A stretch of DNA of 64,000 nt, taken from positions 1-64,000 of the forward strand of contig NZ_JOCF01000014.1 in the NCBI RefSeq assembly GCF_000720635.1. The letters run 5' to 3'. Shown here one piece after another: positions 35,125 to 47,149 of this stretch. The position numbers were made by a program, and so were the translations under genes. The notes below the pieces were generated by a model. It worked only from the letters and a program-made list of their open reading frames with translations, was not told the DNA's origin and searched no databases. Source of the DNA: Streptomyces sp. NRRL WC-3742. GTDB lineage: Bacteria > Actinomycetota > Actinomycetes > Streptomycetales > Streptomycetaceae. Each line of letters starts with the position of its first letter. Position 1 is the stretch's first letter.

Positions 35125-37014
35125 CTAGACGAGACTGTCCCGCCATGCGCGGTGGAGGGCGGCGAAACGCCCGGAACCGTCGATCAGCTCCTGCGGGGAG
35201 CCGTCCTCGACGATCCGGCCCTGGTCCATCACCAGGACGCGGTCAGCGATCTCCACGGTGGAGAGCCGGTGCGCGATGATCACCGCCGTACGGCCGGCCA
35301 GCACCGTCCGCATCGCCCGCTGGACGGCGCGCTCCCCGGGGACGTCCAGCGAGCTGGTCGCCTCGTCCAGGATCAGCACGGCCGGGTCGGCCAGCAGGGC
35401 GCGGGCGAAGGCCACCAGCTGGCGCTGGCCGGCCGAGATCCGGCCGCCGCGCTTGCGCACGTCGGTGTCGAAGCCGTCGGGCAGGGCGGCGATGAACTCG
35501 TACGCGCCGATGTCCCGGGCGGCCTGCTCGACCTCGGCGCGGGTGGCGCCGGGGCGGCCGATGGCGATGTTCTCGGCGACGGTGCCGGAGAACAGGAAGG
35601 ACTCCTGCGTCACCATCACCACGCCGCGGCGCAGCTCGGGGGTGGCGAGCACGCGCAGGTCCACGCCGTCCAGGAGGACGCGGCCGTCCGTCGGGTCGTA
35701 GAAGCGGGCCAGCAGCTTGGCGACCGTCGACTTGCCCGCGCCCGTCGCGCCGACCACGGCGACGGTCTGCCCGGCCGGGACGGTCAGGTCGAAGGGCGCC
35801 AGCACCTGCTTGCCGGTGCGGTAGCCGAAGGCCGTCCGCTCGAACCGGACCTCGCGGCCCTTGCCGCCCCGGTCGGCGCGTACGGGCAGGGGCGCGGGCT
35901 CGGTGGGCTCGGCGACCGTCGGCTCGTGGGCGAGCAGGCCCGCGATCTTCTCCAGGGCGGCGGCGGCCGACTGGTACGAGTTCAGGAACATCGCCAGGTG
36001 GTCGATCGGGTCGAAGAGCCGGCGCAGGTACAGCGTCAGGGCGGTGAGCGCGCCCAGGGCCAGGGTGCCGTCGGAGACGCGGTAGGCGCCGAGCAGCACC
36101 ACGCCGGTGATCCACACGTTGGCGGTGACGCGGGACAGGCCCACGTAGCGGGCGATCTCCAGCAGGCCGTCGGCCGTCGCCCGCACCGAGTCCTCGTTGA
36201 CCACCGCGAAGGCCGCGTCCCCGGCCCGCTCGCGGCGGAACGCCTGGACGGGGCGGATGCCGTTCATGGTCTCCGTGAACCGGACGATCATGGAGGCGGC
36301 CTTGGTGCGGGAGCGGCGGTAGACCCGCAGCGAGCGGCGGCGGAAGGAGCGGGCGATCAGGCCCAGCGGCACGAAGGAGGCCAGCGAGACCAGGCCGAGC
36401 CGCCAGTCCATCACCAGCATCAGCACCGAGATGTAGCAGACCGACAGGAAGACGGTCAGCAGCTCCTGGAGGCCCTCGGAGAGCAGCTCGCGCAGCGCGT
36501 CGATGTCGCTGGTGGCGCGGGAGATGATCCGGCCCGAGGTGTAGCGCTCGTGGAAGTCCAGGCTGAGGCGCTGGGCGTGGCGGAAGATCCGGCCGCGCAG
36601 CTCCAGCAGGACGTCCTGGTTGATCCGGGCGCCGATCTTGACGAACGCCCACTGGAGCAGCGGGCCGAGCACCGCGCAGAGCGCGTACGCGCCGATCACG
36701 GCGATCAGCGGCCCGGCGTCGTGCTCGCGCAGGGCCGGGATGCCGCGGTCCATCGCGACGGCGACCAGCAGCGGGCCGGACTGCAGGACGGCCTGCTGGA
36801 CGAGGATGGCCGTCATCGCGACGGCGATCCGGCCCCGGTGCGGGCCCAGCAGCGAGCGCAGCAGCGCCTTCGCCGCGCCGGGCGGGACGGGGATGTCCTC
36901 CTCGTCCTCCGGCGGCGGGGGCAGCTCCTCCTCGACGGGCTCGACCGGATCGACGAGTTCGGCGGGCTTCGCGGGCTCGGCGGGCTCGACGGGCTTGGCC
37001 TGGACGGTCGTCAC
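35125..37014 (-). CDS. ABC transporter, fused permease/ATPase (subunit 2)
   Basis: A 629-residue ABC half-transporter. Residues 1-55 are Pro/Glu/Ala-rich and acidic, followed by a six-helix permease domain (MTAILVQQAVLQSGPLLVAV and later helices) and a C-terminal ATPase with Walker A GATGAGKST, Q-loop VMVTQESFLFSG, signature ISAGQRQLVAFARALL (a divergent C-loop), and Walker B LILDEATSSLD. GTG at 37014 overlaps the stop of the partner gene by 4 bases. The two genes together should form a heterodimeric exporter; the substrate is unknown. Confidence 0.93.
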   Translation of the reverse strand: MTTVQAKPVEPAEPAKPAELVDPVEPVEEELPPPPEDEEDIPVPPGAAKALLRSLLGPHRGRIAVAMTAILVQQAVLQSGPLLVAVAMDRGIPALREHDAGPLIAVIGAYALCAVLGPLLQWAFVKIGARINQDVLLELRGRIFRHAQRLSLDFHERYTSGRIISRATSDIDALRELLSEGLQELLTVFLSVCYISVLMLVMDWRLGLVSLASFVPLGLIARSFRRRSLRVYRRSRTKAASMIVRFTETMNGIRPVQAFRRERAGDAAFAVVNEDSVRATADGLLEIARYVGLSRVTANVWITGVVLLGAYRVSDGTLALGALTALTLYLRRLFDPIDHLAMFLNSYQSAAAALEKIAGLLAHEPTVAEPTEPAPLPVRADRGGKGREVRFERTAFGYRTGKQVLAPFDLTVPAGQTVAVVGATGAGKSTVAKLLARFYDPTDGRVLLDGVDLRVLATPELRRGVVMVTQESFLFSGTVAENIAIGRPGATRAEVEQAARDIGAYEFIAALPDGFDTDVRKRGGRISAGQRQLVAFARALLADPAVLILDEATSSLDVPGERAVQRAMRTVLAGRTAVIIAHRLSTVEIADRVLVMDQGRIVEDGSPQELIDGSGRFAALHRAWRDSLV

Positions 37015-38828
37015 GCGCTGCTCCCCTCGGGGACGAGGGACGCCTCGCCCGACATCAGTGCGCGGTAGCGCGGACAGTCGCGCAGCAGGTCCTGGTGGGT
37101 GCCGACCGCCTCGATCCGGCCGTCGGCCAGCAGCGCGACCCGGTCGGCGAGCAGCACCGTGCTCGGGCGGTGGGCGACCACCAGGGCGGTGGTGGAGCCC
37201 AGCACCTGGCGCAGCGCCCGCTCGACCAGGGCTTCGGTGTGCACGTCCAGCGCGGAGAGCGGGTCGTCCAGGACGAGGAAGGCCGGGGTGCCGACCACCG
37301 CGCGGGCCAGGGCGAGCCGCTGGCGCTGGCCGCCGGACAGGCTCAGGCCCTGCTCGCCGACCTCCGTGTCCACGCCCTCGGGCAGCTTGTCGACGAAGCC
37401 GGCCTGGGCGGTGGCGAGGGCGGAGGCCAAGTGCTCCCCGCTCGCGCCGGGGGCGCCCATCAGGACGTTCTCGCGGACGGTGGCGGAGAAGAGCGTCGGC
37501 TCCTCGAAGGCGACGGCGACGAGCTCGCGCAGCCTCTCCCGGGGGAGCTCGCGGATGTCCACGCCGTCCAGGGTGATCGTTCCCTCGGTGGCCTCGTACA
37601 GCCGGGGGAGCAGGGAGGTGAGGGTGGTCTTGCCGCTGCCGGTGGCGCCGACCAGGGCCATCGTCTCGCCGCTGCGGACGTGCAGGTCGACACCGGTGAG
37701 CAGGTCGGGGGTGCCGTCGGGGGCGTCGGGGTAGCGGAAGCGGACGCCGGTGAGGCGGATGCCGTCCTTCCCGCCGTCGAGGCCGGTGACGGTGCCGGTG
37801 CCCCCGTCCCAGGAGGTGGAAGCCTCGGTGGCGGGCTCGTCCATCACCTCGAAGAAACGGTCCGTCGCGGTGGCGGCCTCGTTGGTGTAGGCGAGCAGCC
37901 AGCCCAGCGACTCGATGGGCCAGCGCAGGGCGAGCGCCGTGGACAGGAAGGCGACGAGGCTTCCGGCGCTCATCTCGTCGTGGGCGACGAGGTAGGCGCC
38001 GACGGCGAGGGCGCAGCAGAGGGCGACCTCGGGCAGTCCGATGACCACGGCCGACAGGCGGGCCAGCAGGTGGGCCTTGTGCATCTCGGTGCGGCGCAGC
38101 CCCCGGGACTGGGCGCGGAAGCGCTCGGCCATCGAGCGGTGGCGGCCGAACGCCTTGAGGATGCGGATGCCGAGCACGGACTCCTCGACCACGGTGGCGA
38201 GGTCGCCGTTCTGGTCCTGGGCGAGGCGGGAGGCGGTGGAGTAGCCCGTCTCGAAGCGCTTGGTGAGCAGCAGGATCGGGGCGGCGGGCGTCAGGAAGAG
38301 CAGCGCGAGCCGCCAGTCCTGGGCGAACATCACCACCGCGCCGGCCACGAAGGCCGTCGTGTTGACGAGGAGGAAGACCAGGGCGAAGGCCAGGAACAGC
38401 CGGATGACGAACAGGTCGGCCGTGGCCCGGGAGAGCAACTGGCCGGAACCCCAGCGGTCGTGGAAGGCGACGGGCAGCCGCTGGAGCTTGGCGAAGAGGT
38501 CGGCGCGCATCCGCCCCTCCACCTCGGCCAGCGGGCGGGCCAGCACCACCCGGCGGGTGTAGAAGAGCCCGGCCTCGACCAGGCCGAGGAACAGCACCAG
38601 GCCGACCAGCGGCCACAGGCCCGCGAGGTCGGGCCGGGTGAGCGGGCCGTCGACGATCCGGCCGAGCACCACGGGGACGGCGATGGTGGTGAGCATGCCG
38701 AGGGTGGCCGTCGCCATCGACACGGCGATCCGGCGGCGCACGGGCCGGGCGTAGGGCCACAGGCGCAGCAGGGAGCGGACCGTGGAGCGGCGCCCGGTCG
38801 GGAGGTCGGCTTGTCTGTTCTCGGCCAT
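37011..38828 (-). CDS. ABC transporter, fused permease/ATPase (subunit 1)
   Basis: A 605-residue ABC half-transporter. The permease domain covers about residues 20-310 (SMATATLGMLTTIAVPVVLGR, LVGLVLFLGLVEAGLFY and others); the ATPase follows with Walker A GATGSGKTT, signature LSLSGGQRQRLALARAV, and LVLDDPLSALD, in which Asp replaces the catalytic Glu after Walker B. One canonical and one degenerate catalytic site is typical of heterodimeric exporters, and the partner gene has LDEATSSLD. ATG at 38828 is chosen; TGATAAAT at 38847-38854 could be a -10 box giving a short leader, and would overlap the alternative start at 38858. Confidence 0.93.
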   Translation of the reverse strand: MAENRQADLPTGRRSTVRSLLRLWPYARPVRRRIAVSMATATLGMLTTIAVPVVLGRIVDGPLTRPDLAGLWPLVGLVLFLGLVEAGLFYTRRVVLARPLAEVEGRMRADLFAKLQRLPVAFHDRWGSGQLLSRATADLFVIRLFLAFALVFLLVNTTAFVAGAVVMFAQDWRLALLFLTPAAPILLLTKRFETGYSTASRLAQDQNGDLATVVEESVLGIRILKAFGRHRSMAERFRAQSRGLRRTEMHKAHLLARLSAVVIGLPEVALCCALAVGAYLVAHDEMSAGSLVAFLSTALALRWPIESLGWLLAYTNEAATATDRFFEVMDEPATEASTSWDGGTGTVTGLDGGKDGIRLTGVRFRYPDAPDGTPDLLTGVDLHVRSGETMALVGATGSGKTTLTSLLPRLYEATEGTITLDGVDIRELPRERLRELVAVAFEEPTLFSATVRENVLMGAPGASGEHLASALATAQAGFVDKLPEGVDTEVGEQGLSLSGGQRQRLALARAVVGTPAFLVLDDPLSALDVHTEALVERALRQVLGSTTALVVAHRPSTVLLADRVALLADGRIEAVGTHQDLLRDCPRYRALMSGEASLVPEGSSA

Positions 38829-39064
38829 CGCGGTGAGGGTAGGCCGGGAGCCCGACATTTATCATCCGGTTTTTCGCCCCTGTCGCCGCGGCCCGTGGAG
38901 AACCGGCCACTCGAACGGGCGGGGCGGGCGCGAATCGCGGGGCGCGCGCGGCCGTTCGTGCAGGGAACAGTGCGCCGTGCGCCTCTTGCGGGCGCCCCCA
39001 CAACGGCCGATTACATCTCCTGACGAGTGTTCAGCTGTGAAACGAGTGGCGGGAGATTCAGGAC
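38829..39064. promoter_or_regulatory. divergent promoter region, ABC exporter / encapsulin
   Basis: A 236-bp spacer between two divergent genes. On the minus side TGATAAAT (38847-38854 region) resembles a -10 box. On the plus side GGGAGATTCAGGAC precedes the encapsulin ATG. No gene is seen. Confidence 0.45.
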
Positions 39065-40419
39065 ATGACGGTCGATACCGAACCCACGACCCCGGGCGGC
39101 GGCGCCGCACTGGTACAGGTACGGGCCCAGCTCAGCCTCAGCACGGCAGCCGCGCGGAACCTGGCGACGACGACCAAGTCGGCCCCGCAGATGCAGGAGA
39201 TCACCTCCCGCTGGCTGCTCAGGATGCTGCCCTGGGTGCAGGTCAACGCCGGCACGTACCGCGTCAACCGGCGGCTGAGCTACGCCACCGGGCGCGGCCG
39301 GGTCGGCTTCGCCAAGACCGGCTCCTCGGTGACGGTGATCGCCCCCTCGCTGACCGAGGTGCCCGCCCTGCGCGGATTCGGGGACGAGGCGGTGCTCGAG
39401 GAGCTGGCCCGCCGGTTCGTGCAGCGGGACTTCGCGCCGGGCGACGTGCTGGTGCGCGAGGGCGAGCCGATCTCCGAGGTGTTCCTGATCGCGCACGGCA
39501 AGGTCGAGCGGCTCGGCACCGGCAAGTACGGCGAGGAGACGGTCGTCGGCACACTTGCCGACGGCGACCACATCGGCGACGAGGGGCTGACCGAGGCGTC
39601 CGGCAACTGGCCGTACACCGTGCGGGCGGCGACGCCGGGCGTGGCGATGGCGCTGCAGTGGTCGCAGTTCCAGGAGCTGACCGACCGCTCGCCCGGGCTG
39701 CGGGAGCACCTGCTGGGCGTCGCGGCCGACGCCGCCCAGGCCCGGAACGCGCACGGCGAGGCGGAGATCGACCTCTCCGCCGGCCACGAGGGCGAGTACG
39801 AGCTGCCCGGCGCCTTCGTCGACTACGAGCTCAGGCCGCGCGAGTACGAGCTGAGCGTCGCCCAGACCGTGCTGAAGGTGCACACCCGGGTCGCCGATCT
39901 CTACAACCAGCCGATGAACCAGACCGAGCAGCAGCTGCGGCTGACCGTCGAGGCGCTGCGCGAGCGCCAGGAACACGAGCTGATCAACAACCCGGAGTTC
40001 GGGCTGCTCAGCAACACCGACTTCGACCAGCGCATCCAGACCCACTCCGGGGCGCCCACCCCCGACGACCTGGACGACCTGCTCGCGATGCGCCGCGACA
40101 CCGACTACCTGTTCGCGCACCCGCGGGCCATCGCCGCGTTCGAGCGCGAGTGCAACCGGCTCGGCGTCTACCCCGGCACCGCGGAGGTGCTCGGCAAGCA
40201 GCGGCCGACCTGGCGCGGGGTGCCGCTCTTCCCGTGCAACAAGATCCCGGTGGCGGCCGACCAGACCAGCTCCATCATCGCGATGCGGGTCGGCGAGCAG
40301 AACCAGGGCGTCATCGGGCTCAACCAGATCGGCATCCCGGACGAGGTCGAGCCCTCGCTGAACGTCCGGTTCATGGGGATCGACGAGAAGGCCATCGCCT
40401 CGTACCTGGTCAGCGCGTA

Positions 40420-42603
<2,184 letters not shown>

Positions 42604-42910
42604 GGCTGTGCCCTCCGTGCGTGGGGGTGGGTGGGGGCCCGCTCGTTTTCTCTTTCCCGGATTGTGGCGAGGGGAAGCAGATGAACAACACCTTGCCAGC
42701 GGCTGGCGTCCCGGCCCACCTCGCACCGGGGCGGCCGCGCGGGCCGTGCCCCGCGCGGCCGCCGACCCGTCCGCCCGCCCTGCAGGGCCTGTCGTCGCCG
42801 GCGCCCGAGCCGCTCGTCCTGCCGGGGCTGTTGGGGTGGTTGGCGTGTCTCCGCCGGGATGGGGCTCGTTGTGCCGGGGGTAGCGGTTGTGGATGGTGGG
42901 AGGCCCCGGG
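42604..42910. promoter_or_regulatory. glgX / L,D-transpeptidase divergent region with hairpin
   Basis: A 307-bp region between divergent genes. It holds a perfect 13-bp hairpin (42731-42743 with 42750-42762, arms GCGGCCGCGCGGG). Such a stable structure in a divergent promoter region is unusual and may be an operator or a leader structure. No gene is supported. Confidence 0.5.
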
Positions 42911-44119
42911 ATGTGGGTGTGGGCGCGGCGTGTGGGGGCGGCGGCCTGGGGGCTGGTGTTGCTGAGCGGGTGCAGCAGTGGTGCCGCTCCTGCGGGCGAT
43001 GCGGTTTCGGCCGGGCCGAGTGCTCCGCCGGCGGTGTCACGGGCGGTGCTGAGCGCGCAGCCGGCGGACGGGGCGCAGGACGTGCAGCCGGAGGGCGCGG
43101 TGCGGGTGAGTGCGGCGCAGGGGCGGCTGGTCTCCGTACGGCTGGCGGACGCCAAGGGCGCGGAGGTGTCCGGGACGATCGCCACGGACGGGGCCTCCTG
43201 GGCGCCGGACGGGCCGCTGCCGCTCGGGACGGCGTTCACGCTGGATTCCGTCGCCGAGGACGAGCAGGGCCAGAGGGCCGCCCAGCACTCGGAGTTCTCG
43301 ACCGTGGCCCGCGCCCACACCTTCGTGGCCTTCTTCACCCCGGAGGACGGCTCGACGGTCGGCGTCGGCATGCCGGTCTCGCTGCGGTTCAGCCGCCCGA
43401 TCGTCGACCGGGCGGCCGTGGAGCGCGCCGTGCAGGTGAGCGCGGACCCGCCGGTGCCGGTGGCCGCGCACTGGTTCGGCAATCAGCGGCTGGACTTCCG
43501 TCCGCAGCAGTACTGGGCGGCGGGCACGAAGGTCTCGGTGGCGCTGCGTCTCAAGGACGTGCAGGGCGCGCCGGGGGAGTTCGGGTCGCAGAGCCGTGAT
43601 CTGCGGTTCGTCATCGGCCGGGCGCAGGTGTCCACCGTGGATCTGGACGCGCACACGCTGACGGTCCGGGCGGGCCAGGGCGGGAAGGTGGTCCGGGTGC
43701 TGAAGGTGTCGGGCGGGAGCCCCGAGCACTCGACGTACCGCGGTGTGATGGTGGTGTCGGAGAAGTACCAGGTGACGCGGATGAACTCGCAGACGGTGGG
43801 GATGGGCGACGAGTACGACATCAAGGACGTCCCGCACGCGATGCGGCTGACGGCTTCGGGCACGTTCGTCCACGGGAACTACTGGGCCAACCCGTCGGTG
43901 TTCGGCTCGGCGAACACGAGCCACGGCTGCATCGGCCTGGCCGACACCAAGGGCGGCACGGGCAGGGACACCCCGGCGGGCTGGCTGTTCGAGCACACCG
44001 TCCCCGGGGACGTGGTGGAGGTGCGGGCCGCGACGGGGGACGTGGTGCCGCCGTCGAACGGGCTGAACGGCTGGAACCTGCCCTGGGACCAGTGGTTGGC
44101 GGGCAGCGCGCTGCGCTGA
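42911..44119 (+). CDS. L,D-transpeptidase lipoprotein (1 of 3)
   Basis: A 402-residue lipoprotein. The signal peptide ends in the lipobox LLSGC with Cys21; two Ig-like/Big_5-type domains follow (residues 45-250), and the YkuD catalytic domain is C-terminal with HGNYWANPSVFG and the nucleophile motif SHGCIGLAD. It would make 3-3 crosslinks in peptidoglycan on the outer face of the membrane. ATG at 42911 follows GTGGGAGG. First of three tandem paralogs separated by 187 and 209 bp. This copy has the motif SHGCIG rather than SHGCV. Confidence 0.92.
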   Translation: MWVWARRVGAAAWGLVLLSGCSSGAAPAGDAVSAGPSAPPAVSRAVLSAQPADGAQDVQPEGAVRVSAAQGRLVSVRLADAKGAEVSGTIATDGASWAPDGPLPLGTAFTLDSVAEDEQGQRAAQHSEFSTVARAHTFVAFFTPEDGSTVGVGMPVSLRFSRPIVDRAAVERAVQVSADPPVPVAAHWFGNQRLDFRPQQYWAAGTKVSVALRLKDVQGAPGEFGSQSRDLRFVIGRAQVSTVDLDAHTLTVRAGQGGKVVRVLKVSGGSPEHSTYRGVMVVSEKYQVTRMNSQTVGMGDEYDIKDVPHAMRLTASGTFVHGNYWANPSVFGSANTSHGCIGLADTKGGTGRDTPAGWLFEHTVPGDVVEVRAATGDVVPPSNGLNGWNLPWDQWLAGSALR

Positions 44120-44306
44120 GAGCGGCGGGGGCGGGTTTTCACGGAGGCTTCACCCCTGCTCCACCCACCTCCCCTCGGGATTCACTCAGACGGCCCAGCT
44201 ATCCTTCTCCGGCGCGCCGGGGTCCCGGCGCGGAAGATCGGCGCCCGGTGCAACTCGGGAGGGCGTTCGAGGCGTCATCTGAGTGGACACCGGGAGGGAG
44301 AGAACC

Positions 44307-45566
44307 GTGAGTACGGGTACGGCGGCAGGCGCCGCGATACGCACTGGCCGGCGCTTCGGGCGCAGGGGTGCTGCGGCGGTGCTGATGGGCGGGGTGCTGC
44401 TGCTCACGGCGGCGTGCAACGACGACAAGGGCGGCGGGTCCACGGACGCGGCCGCCACGGCGCCGGCGGACGCGGGCGCGGGTACGGGCGGGGGTACGGG
44501 CGCGGCTTCGGCGGCGCCGAAGAACTCGGCCGCGGTGCTGAGCGTGGAGCCGAAGGACGGCGCCCAGGACGTGGCGCCGGGCGCGCTGGCGGTGTCGGTC
44601 GCCAACGGCAAGCTGACGACCGTCGAGGTGACGGACAAGAACGGCAAGCCGGTCGAGGGCGCGATCACCCCGGACGGCACCGGCTGGAAGCCGTCCGCGG
44701 CGCTGGCCGTGGGCATGGCGTACAAGGTGAACGCGCAGGCGAAGGACGCGGACGGCCTGGTCGCCGCGTCGACGACGAACTTCACCACGCTGACGCCGGC
44801 GAAGAAGGTCTCCACCAACGACAACATCAGTGACGGCTCCACCTACGGCGTCGGCATGATCGTTTCCGTCGAGTTCAACAAGGACGTCAAGAACAAGGAC
44901 GCCGTGTTGAAGGGCATCACCTTCGCGACGGACAACAACACCGAGGTGAAGGGCCACTGGTTCGGCGACCGGCGGCTGGACTTCCGTCCGGCCGAGTACT
45001 GGAAGCCGGGCACCAAGGTGACCATCAAGTACCGGCTGAAGAGCGTCGAGGTCGCGCCCGGCATCTACGGGGACATCGACAAGGACGAGCCGTTCACCGT
45101 CGGCCGCTCCCGGGTCTCCACGGCGGACGCCAAGTCGCACATGATGACCGTCGAGACGGCGGGCAAGTCCACCACCGTGCCGGTGACCCTGGGCGCGGAC
45201 GCCACGCCTTCCTGGGGCGGGACGATGGTGATCATGTCCAAGGAGAAGGTCACCCGGATGAACTCGCAGACCGTCGGTCTCGGCGGCGAGTACGACATCC
45301 AGGACGTGCCGCACGCGATGCGGCTGACCACCACGGGCACGTTCGTCCACGGCAACTACTGGGCCAGCCCGTTCGGCAAGACCAACGCCAGCCACGGCTG
45401 CGTGTCGATGGCCGACGAGAAGGGCGGCAGCGACAGCTCGGTGGCCGGGAAGTTCTTCAACGACTCGATGGTCGGCGACGTCGTCAAGATCGTGAACAGC
45501 AAGGAGAAGACCGTCTCGCCCTCGAACGGGCTGGGCGGCTGGAACGTCCCCTGGGCCAACTGGTAG
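44307..45566 (+). CDS. L,D-transpeptidase lipoprotein (2 of 3)
   Basis: A 419-residue lipoprotein with lipobox LTAAC (Cys37), a Gly/Ala-rich linker, two Ig-like domains (KNSAAVLSVEPKDGAQDVAPGALAVSV and YGVGMIVSVEFNKDVKNKDAVLKG), and a YkuD domain with HGNYWASPFGKTNASHGCVSMAD. GTG at 44307 has GGGAGGGAG upstream. It is followed by a U-tailed terminator, so the third paralog is probably transcribed separately. The layout matches actinobacterial LdtMt2-like enzymes. Confidence 0.93.
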   Translation: MSTGTAAGAAIRTGRRFGRRGAAAVLMGGVLLLTAACNDDKGGGSTDAAATAPADAGAGTGGGTGAASAAPKNSAAVLSVEPKDGAQDVAPGALAVSVANGKLTTVEVTDKNGKPVEGAITPDGTGWKPSAALAVGMAYKVNAQAKDADGLVAASTTNFTTLTPAKKVSTNDNISDGSTYGVGMIVSVEFNKDVKNKDAVLKGITFATDNNTEVKGHWFGDRRLDFRPAEYWKPGTKVTIKYRLKSVEVAPGIYGDIDKDEPFTVGRSRVSTADAKSHMMTVETAGKSTTVPVTLGADATPSWGGTMVIMSKEKVTRMNSQTVGLGGEYDIQDVPHAMRLTTTGTFVHGNYWASPFGKTNASHGCVSMADEKGGSDSSVAGKFFNDSMVGDVVKIVNSKEKTVSPSNGLGGWNVPWANW

Positions 45567-45631
45567 GCCCTACCCGGGAGTCGGCCTGGTGAATCCGGGC
45601 TTCCCGGGGGTTTGTGCGGGGTTTTTCACAG

Positions 45632-45677
45632 CCGGGCGGTCCGACCTCACCCGTTGGGGTCGGGCCGCCCGGGTTTT
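45632..45677 (+). terminator. hairpin terminator with T-run
   Basis: CCGGGCGGTCCGACC (45632-45646) pairs with GGTCGGGCCGCCCGG (45658-45672), with one U-G pair in plus-strand RNA, followed by GTTTT. It terminates the second L,D-transpeptidase gene. Confidence 0.85.
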
Positions 45678-45775
45678 CGGGGCAAGAAGGCCCTCGAAGG
45701 GCGCAACCTTTCCGAGGGCTTGAGCGTGTAGCGGTCGGGGCTTCTGGCCCGTGGGGAGCAAGGGAGGGATCGACT

Positions 45776-46999
45776 GTGAGGTCGATACGCAGGGTCGTGG
45801 CCGCCGGACTGGTCGGCGGGGCGATGGTGATGACGGCCGCGTGCAGCAGCGGCGGCAGTGGCGGCGGCGGCGGTGCCAAGGCCGACATCGGGGCCGGCGC
45901 GGCCCCCACCTCGGCGTCGGCGGCGCCGACCAGCGCGGCGCCGAAGGTGTCGCAGGCCAAGGTGAACATCGAGCCGAAGGCGGGCTCGGTGGACGTGGCA
46001 CCGGGCGCGCTCAAGGTCGGTGCGACGGGCGGCAAGCTGACCACCGTCAAGGTCAGTGACAAGACCGGAAAGGAAGTTCCCGGCACCATCGCCGCGGACG
46101 GCCTCTCCTGGACGCCGACGACGGGCCTGTCGGTCGGCACCGCGTACCTGGTCAGCGCGATGGCGGCGGACGCCGACGGCGCTGTCGCGGAGGCGGACAG
46201 CAACTTCACGACGCTGACGCCCGAGGCGCTGGCGAAGGCGGCGGACAACGTGGACAACGACGCCACGTACGGCGTCGGCATGATCGTCTCGGTCGACTTC
46301 AGCAAGGACGTGAAGAACAAGGAGGCGGTGGCGAAGGCCATCACCTTCGACACGGACAACGGCACGGTGGTCAAGGGCCACTGGTTCGGCGACCGGCGCC
46401 TGGACTTCCGTCCGGCCGAGTACTGGAAGCCGGGCACCAAGGTGACCGTCCACTACCGGCTGAAGAGCGTGGAGATCGCCCCCGGCATCTACGGCACGGA
46501 CCGGGACGAGCCCTTCACTATCGGGCGAAGCCAGATCGCGACGGTTGACGCGGCGGCGCACCAGATGACGCTGGTCTCTGCCGGGCAGACCTCGCAGCTC
46601 GACATCACCTCCGGTTCGGACGACCACCCGACCTGGAACGGCACGATGGTGATCATGTCGAAGGAGGGCACGGTGCGGATGCAGTCCAGCACCCTGCCCG
46701 GCATGAGCGGCGCGCCGTACGACCTCCAGGTGCCGCACTCCATGCGGCTGACCACCTCGGGGACGTACTTCCACGGCAACTGGTGGGCCAGGAACGGGGT
46801 GTTCGGCGGCGACAACGTCAGCCACGGCTGCGTCGCGCTCAAGGACGCGGAGGGCGGCAGCGACTCCTCGGCGGCCGGCAAGTTCTACGCCGGGTCGATG
46901 GTCGGGGACGTGGTGATCGTCAAGAACTCCGTCAAGAAGGAGACGCTGGAGCCGGACAACGGGCTCAGCGGGTGGAACATCCCCTGGAGTGCCTGGTAG
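45776..46999 (+). CDS. L,D-transpeptidase lipoprotein (3 of 3)
   Basis: A 407-residue lipoprotein with lipobox MTAAC (Cys23), a short Ser/Gly linker, two Ig-like domains (SQAKVNIEPKAGSVDVAPGALKVG; YGVGMIVSVDFSKDVKNKEAVAKA) and a YkuD domain with HGNWWARNGVFGGDNVSHGCVALKD. It is closest to the second paralog, sharing the KGHWFGDRRLDFRPAEYWKP segment. GTG at 45776 has AAGGGAGGG upstream. The three genes look like a local family expansion. Confidence 0.93.
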   Translation: MRSIRRVVAAGLVGGAMVMTAACSSGGSGGGGGAKADIGAGAAPTSASAAPTSAAPKVSQAKVNIEPKAGSVDVAPGALKVGATGGKLTTVKVSDKTGKEVPGTIAADGLSWTPTTGLSVGTAYLVSAMAADADGAVAEADSNFTTLTPEALAKAADNVDNDATYGVGMIVSVDFSKDVKNKEAVAKAITFDTDNGTVVKGHWFGDRRLDFRPAEYWKPGTKVTVHYRLKSVEIAPGIYGTDRDEPFTIGRSQIATVDAAAHQMTLVSAGQTSQLDITSGSDDHPTWNGTMVIMSKEGTVRMQSSTLPGMSGAPYDLQVPHSMRLTTSGTYFHGNWWARNGVFGGDNVSHGCVALKDAEGGSDSSAAGKFYAGSMVGDVVIVKNSVKKETLEPDNGLSGWNIPWSAW

Positions 47000-47010
47000 G
47001 TCGCTGTGCG

Positions 47011-47055
47011 GGTCAACCCGGGCTTGACGTACGTCGGCCCGGGTTGGCCCTTTTT
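47011..47055 (+). terminator. canonical intrinsic terminator
   Basis: GGTCAACCCGGGC (47011-47023) pairs with GCCCGGGTTGGCC (47037-47049) with one U-G pair, followed directly by CTTTTT, closing the L,D-transpeptidase cluster. Confidence 0.9.
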
Positions 47056-47149
47056 CGTGGCCGGCTTGCTTCCGGCATATGCCGACTCGTGGGAGATCGT
47101 TTGCTCATTGTCCGTACGCGGCCGCTTGCGTTCCGCAATGATGGTCCGC

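Noticed and set aside
35125..39003. A single 1292-codon frame covering both ABC transporter genes.
   Set aside because: The upstream part is only the out-of-frame reading of the partner gene; the true junction is the GTGA overlap at 37011-37014.
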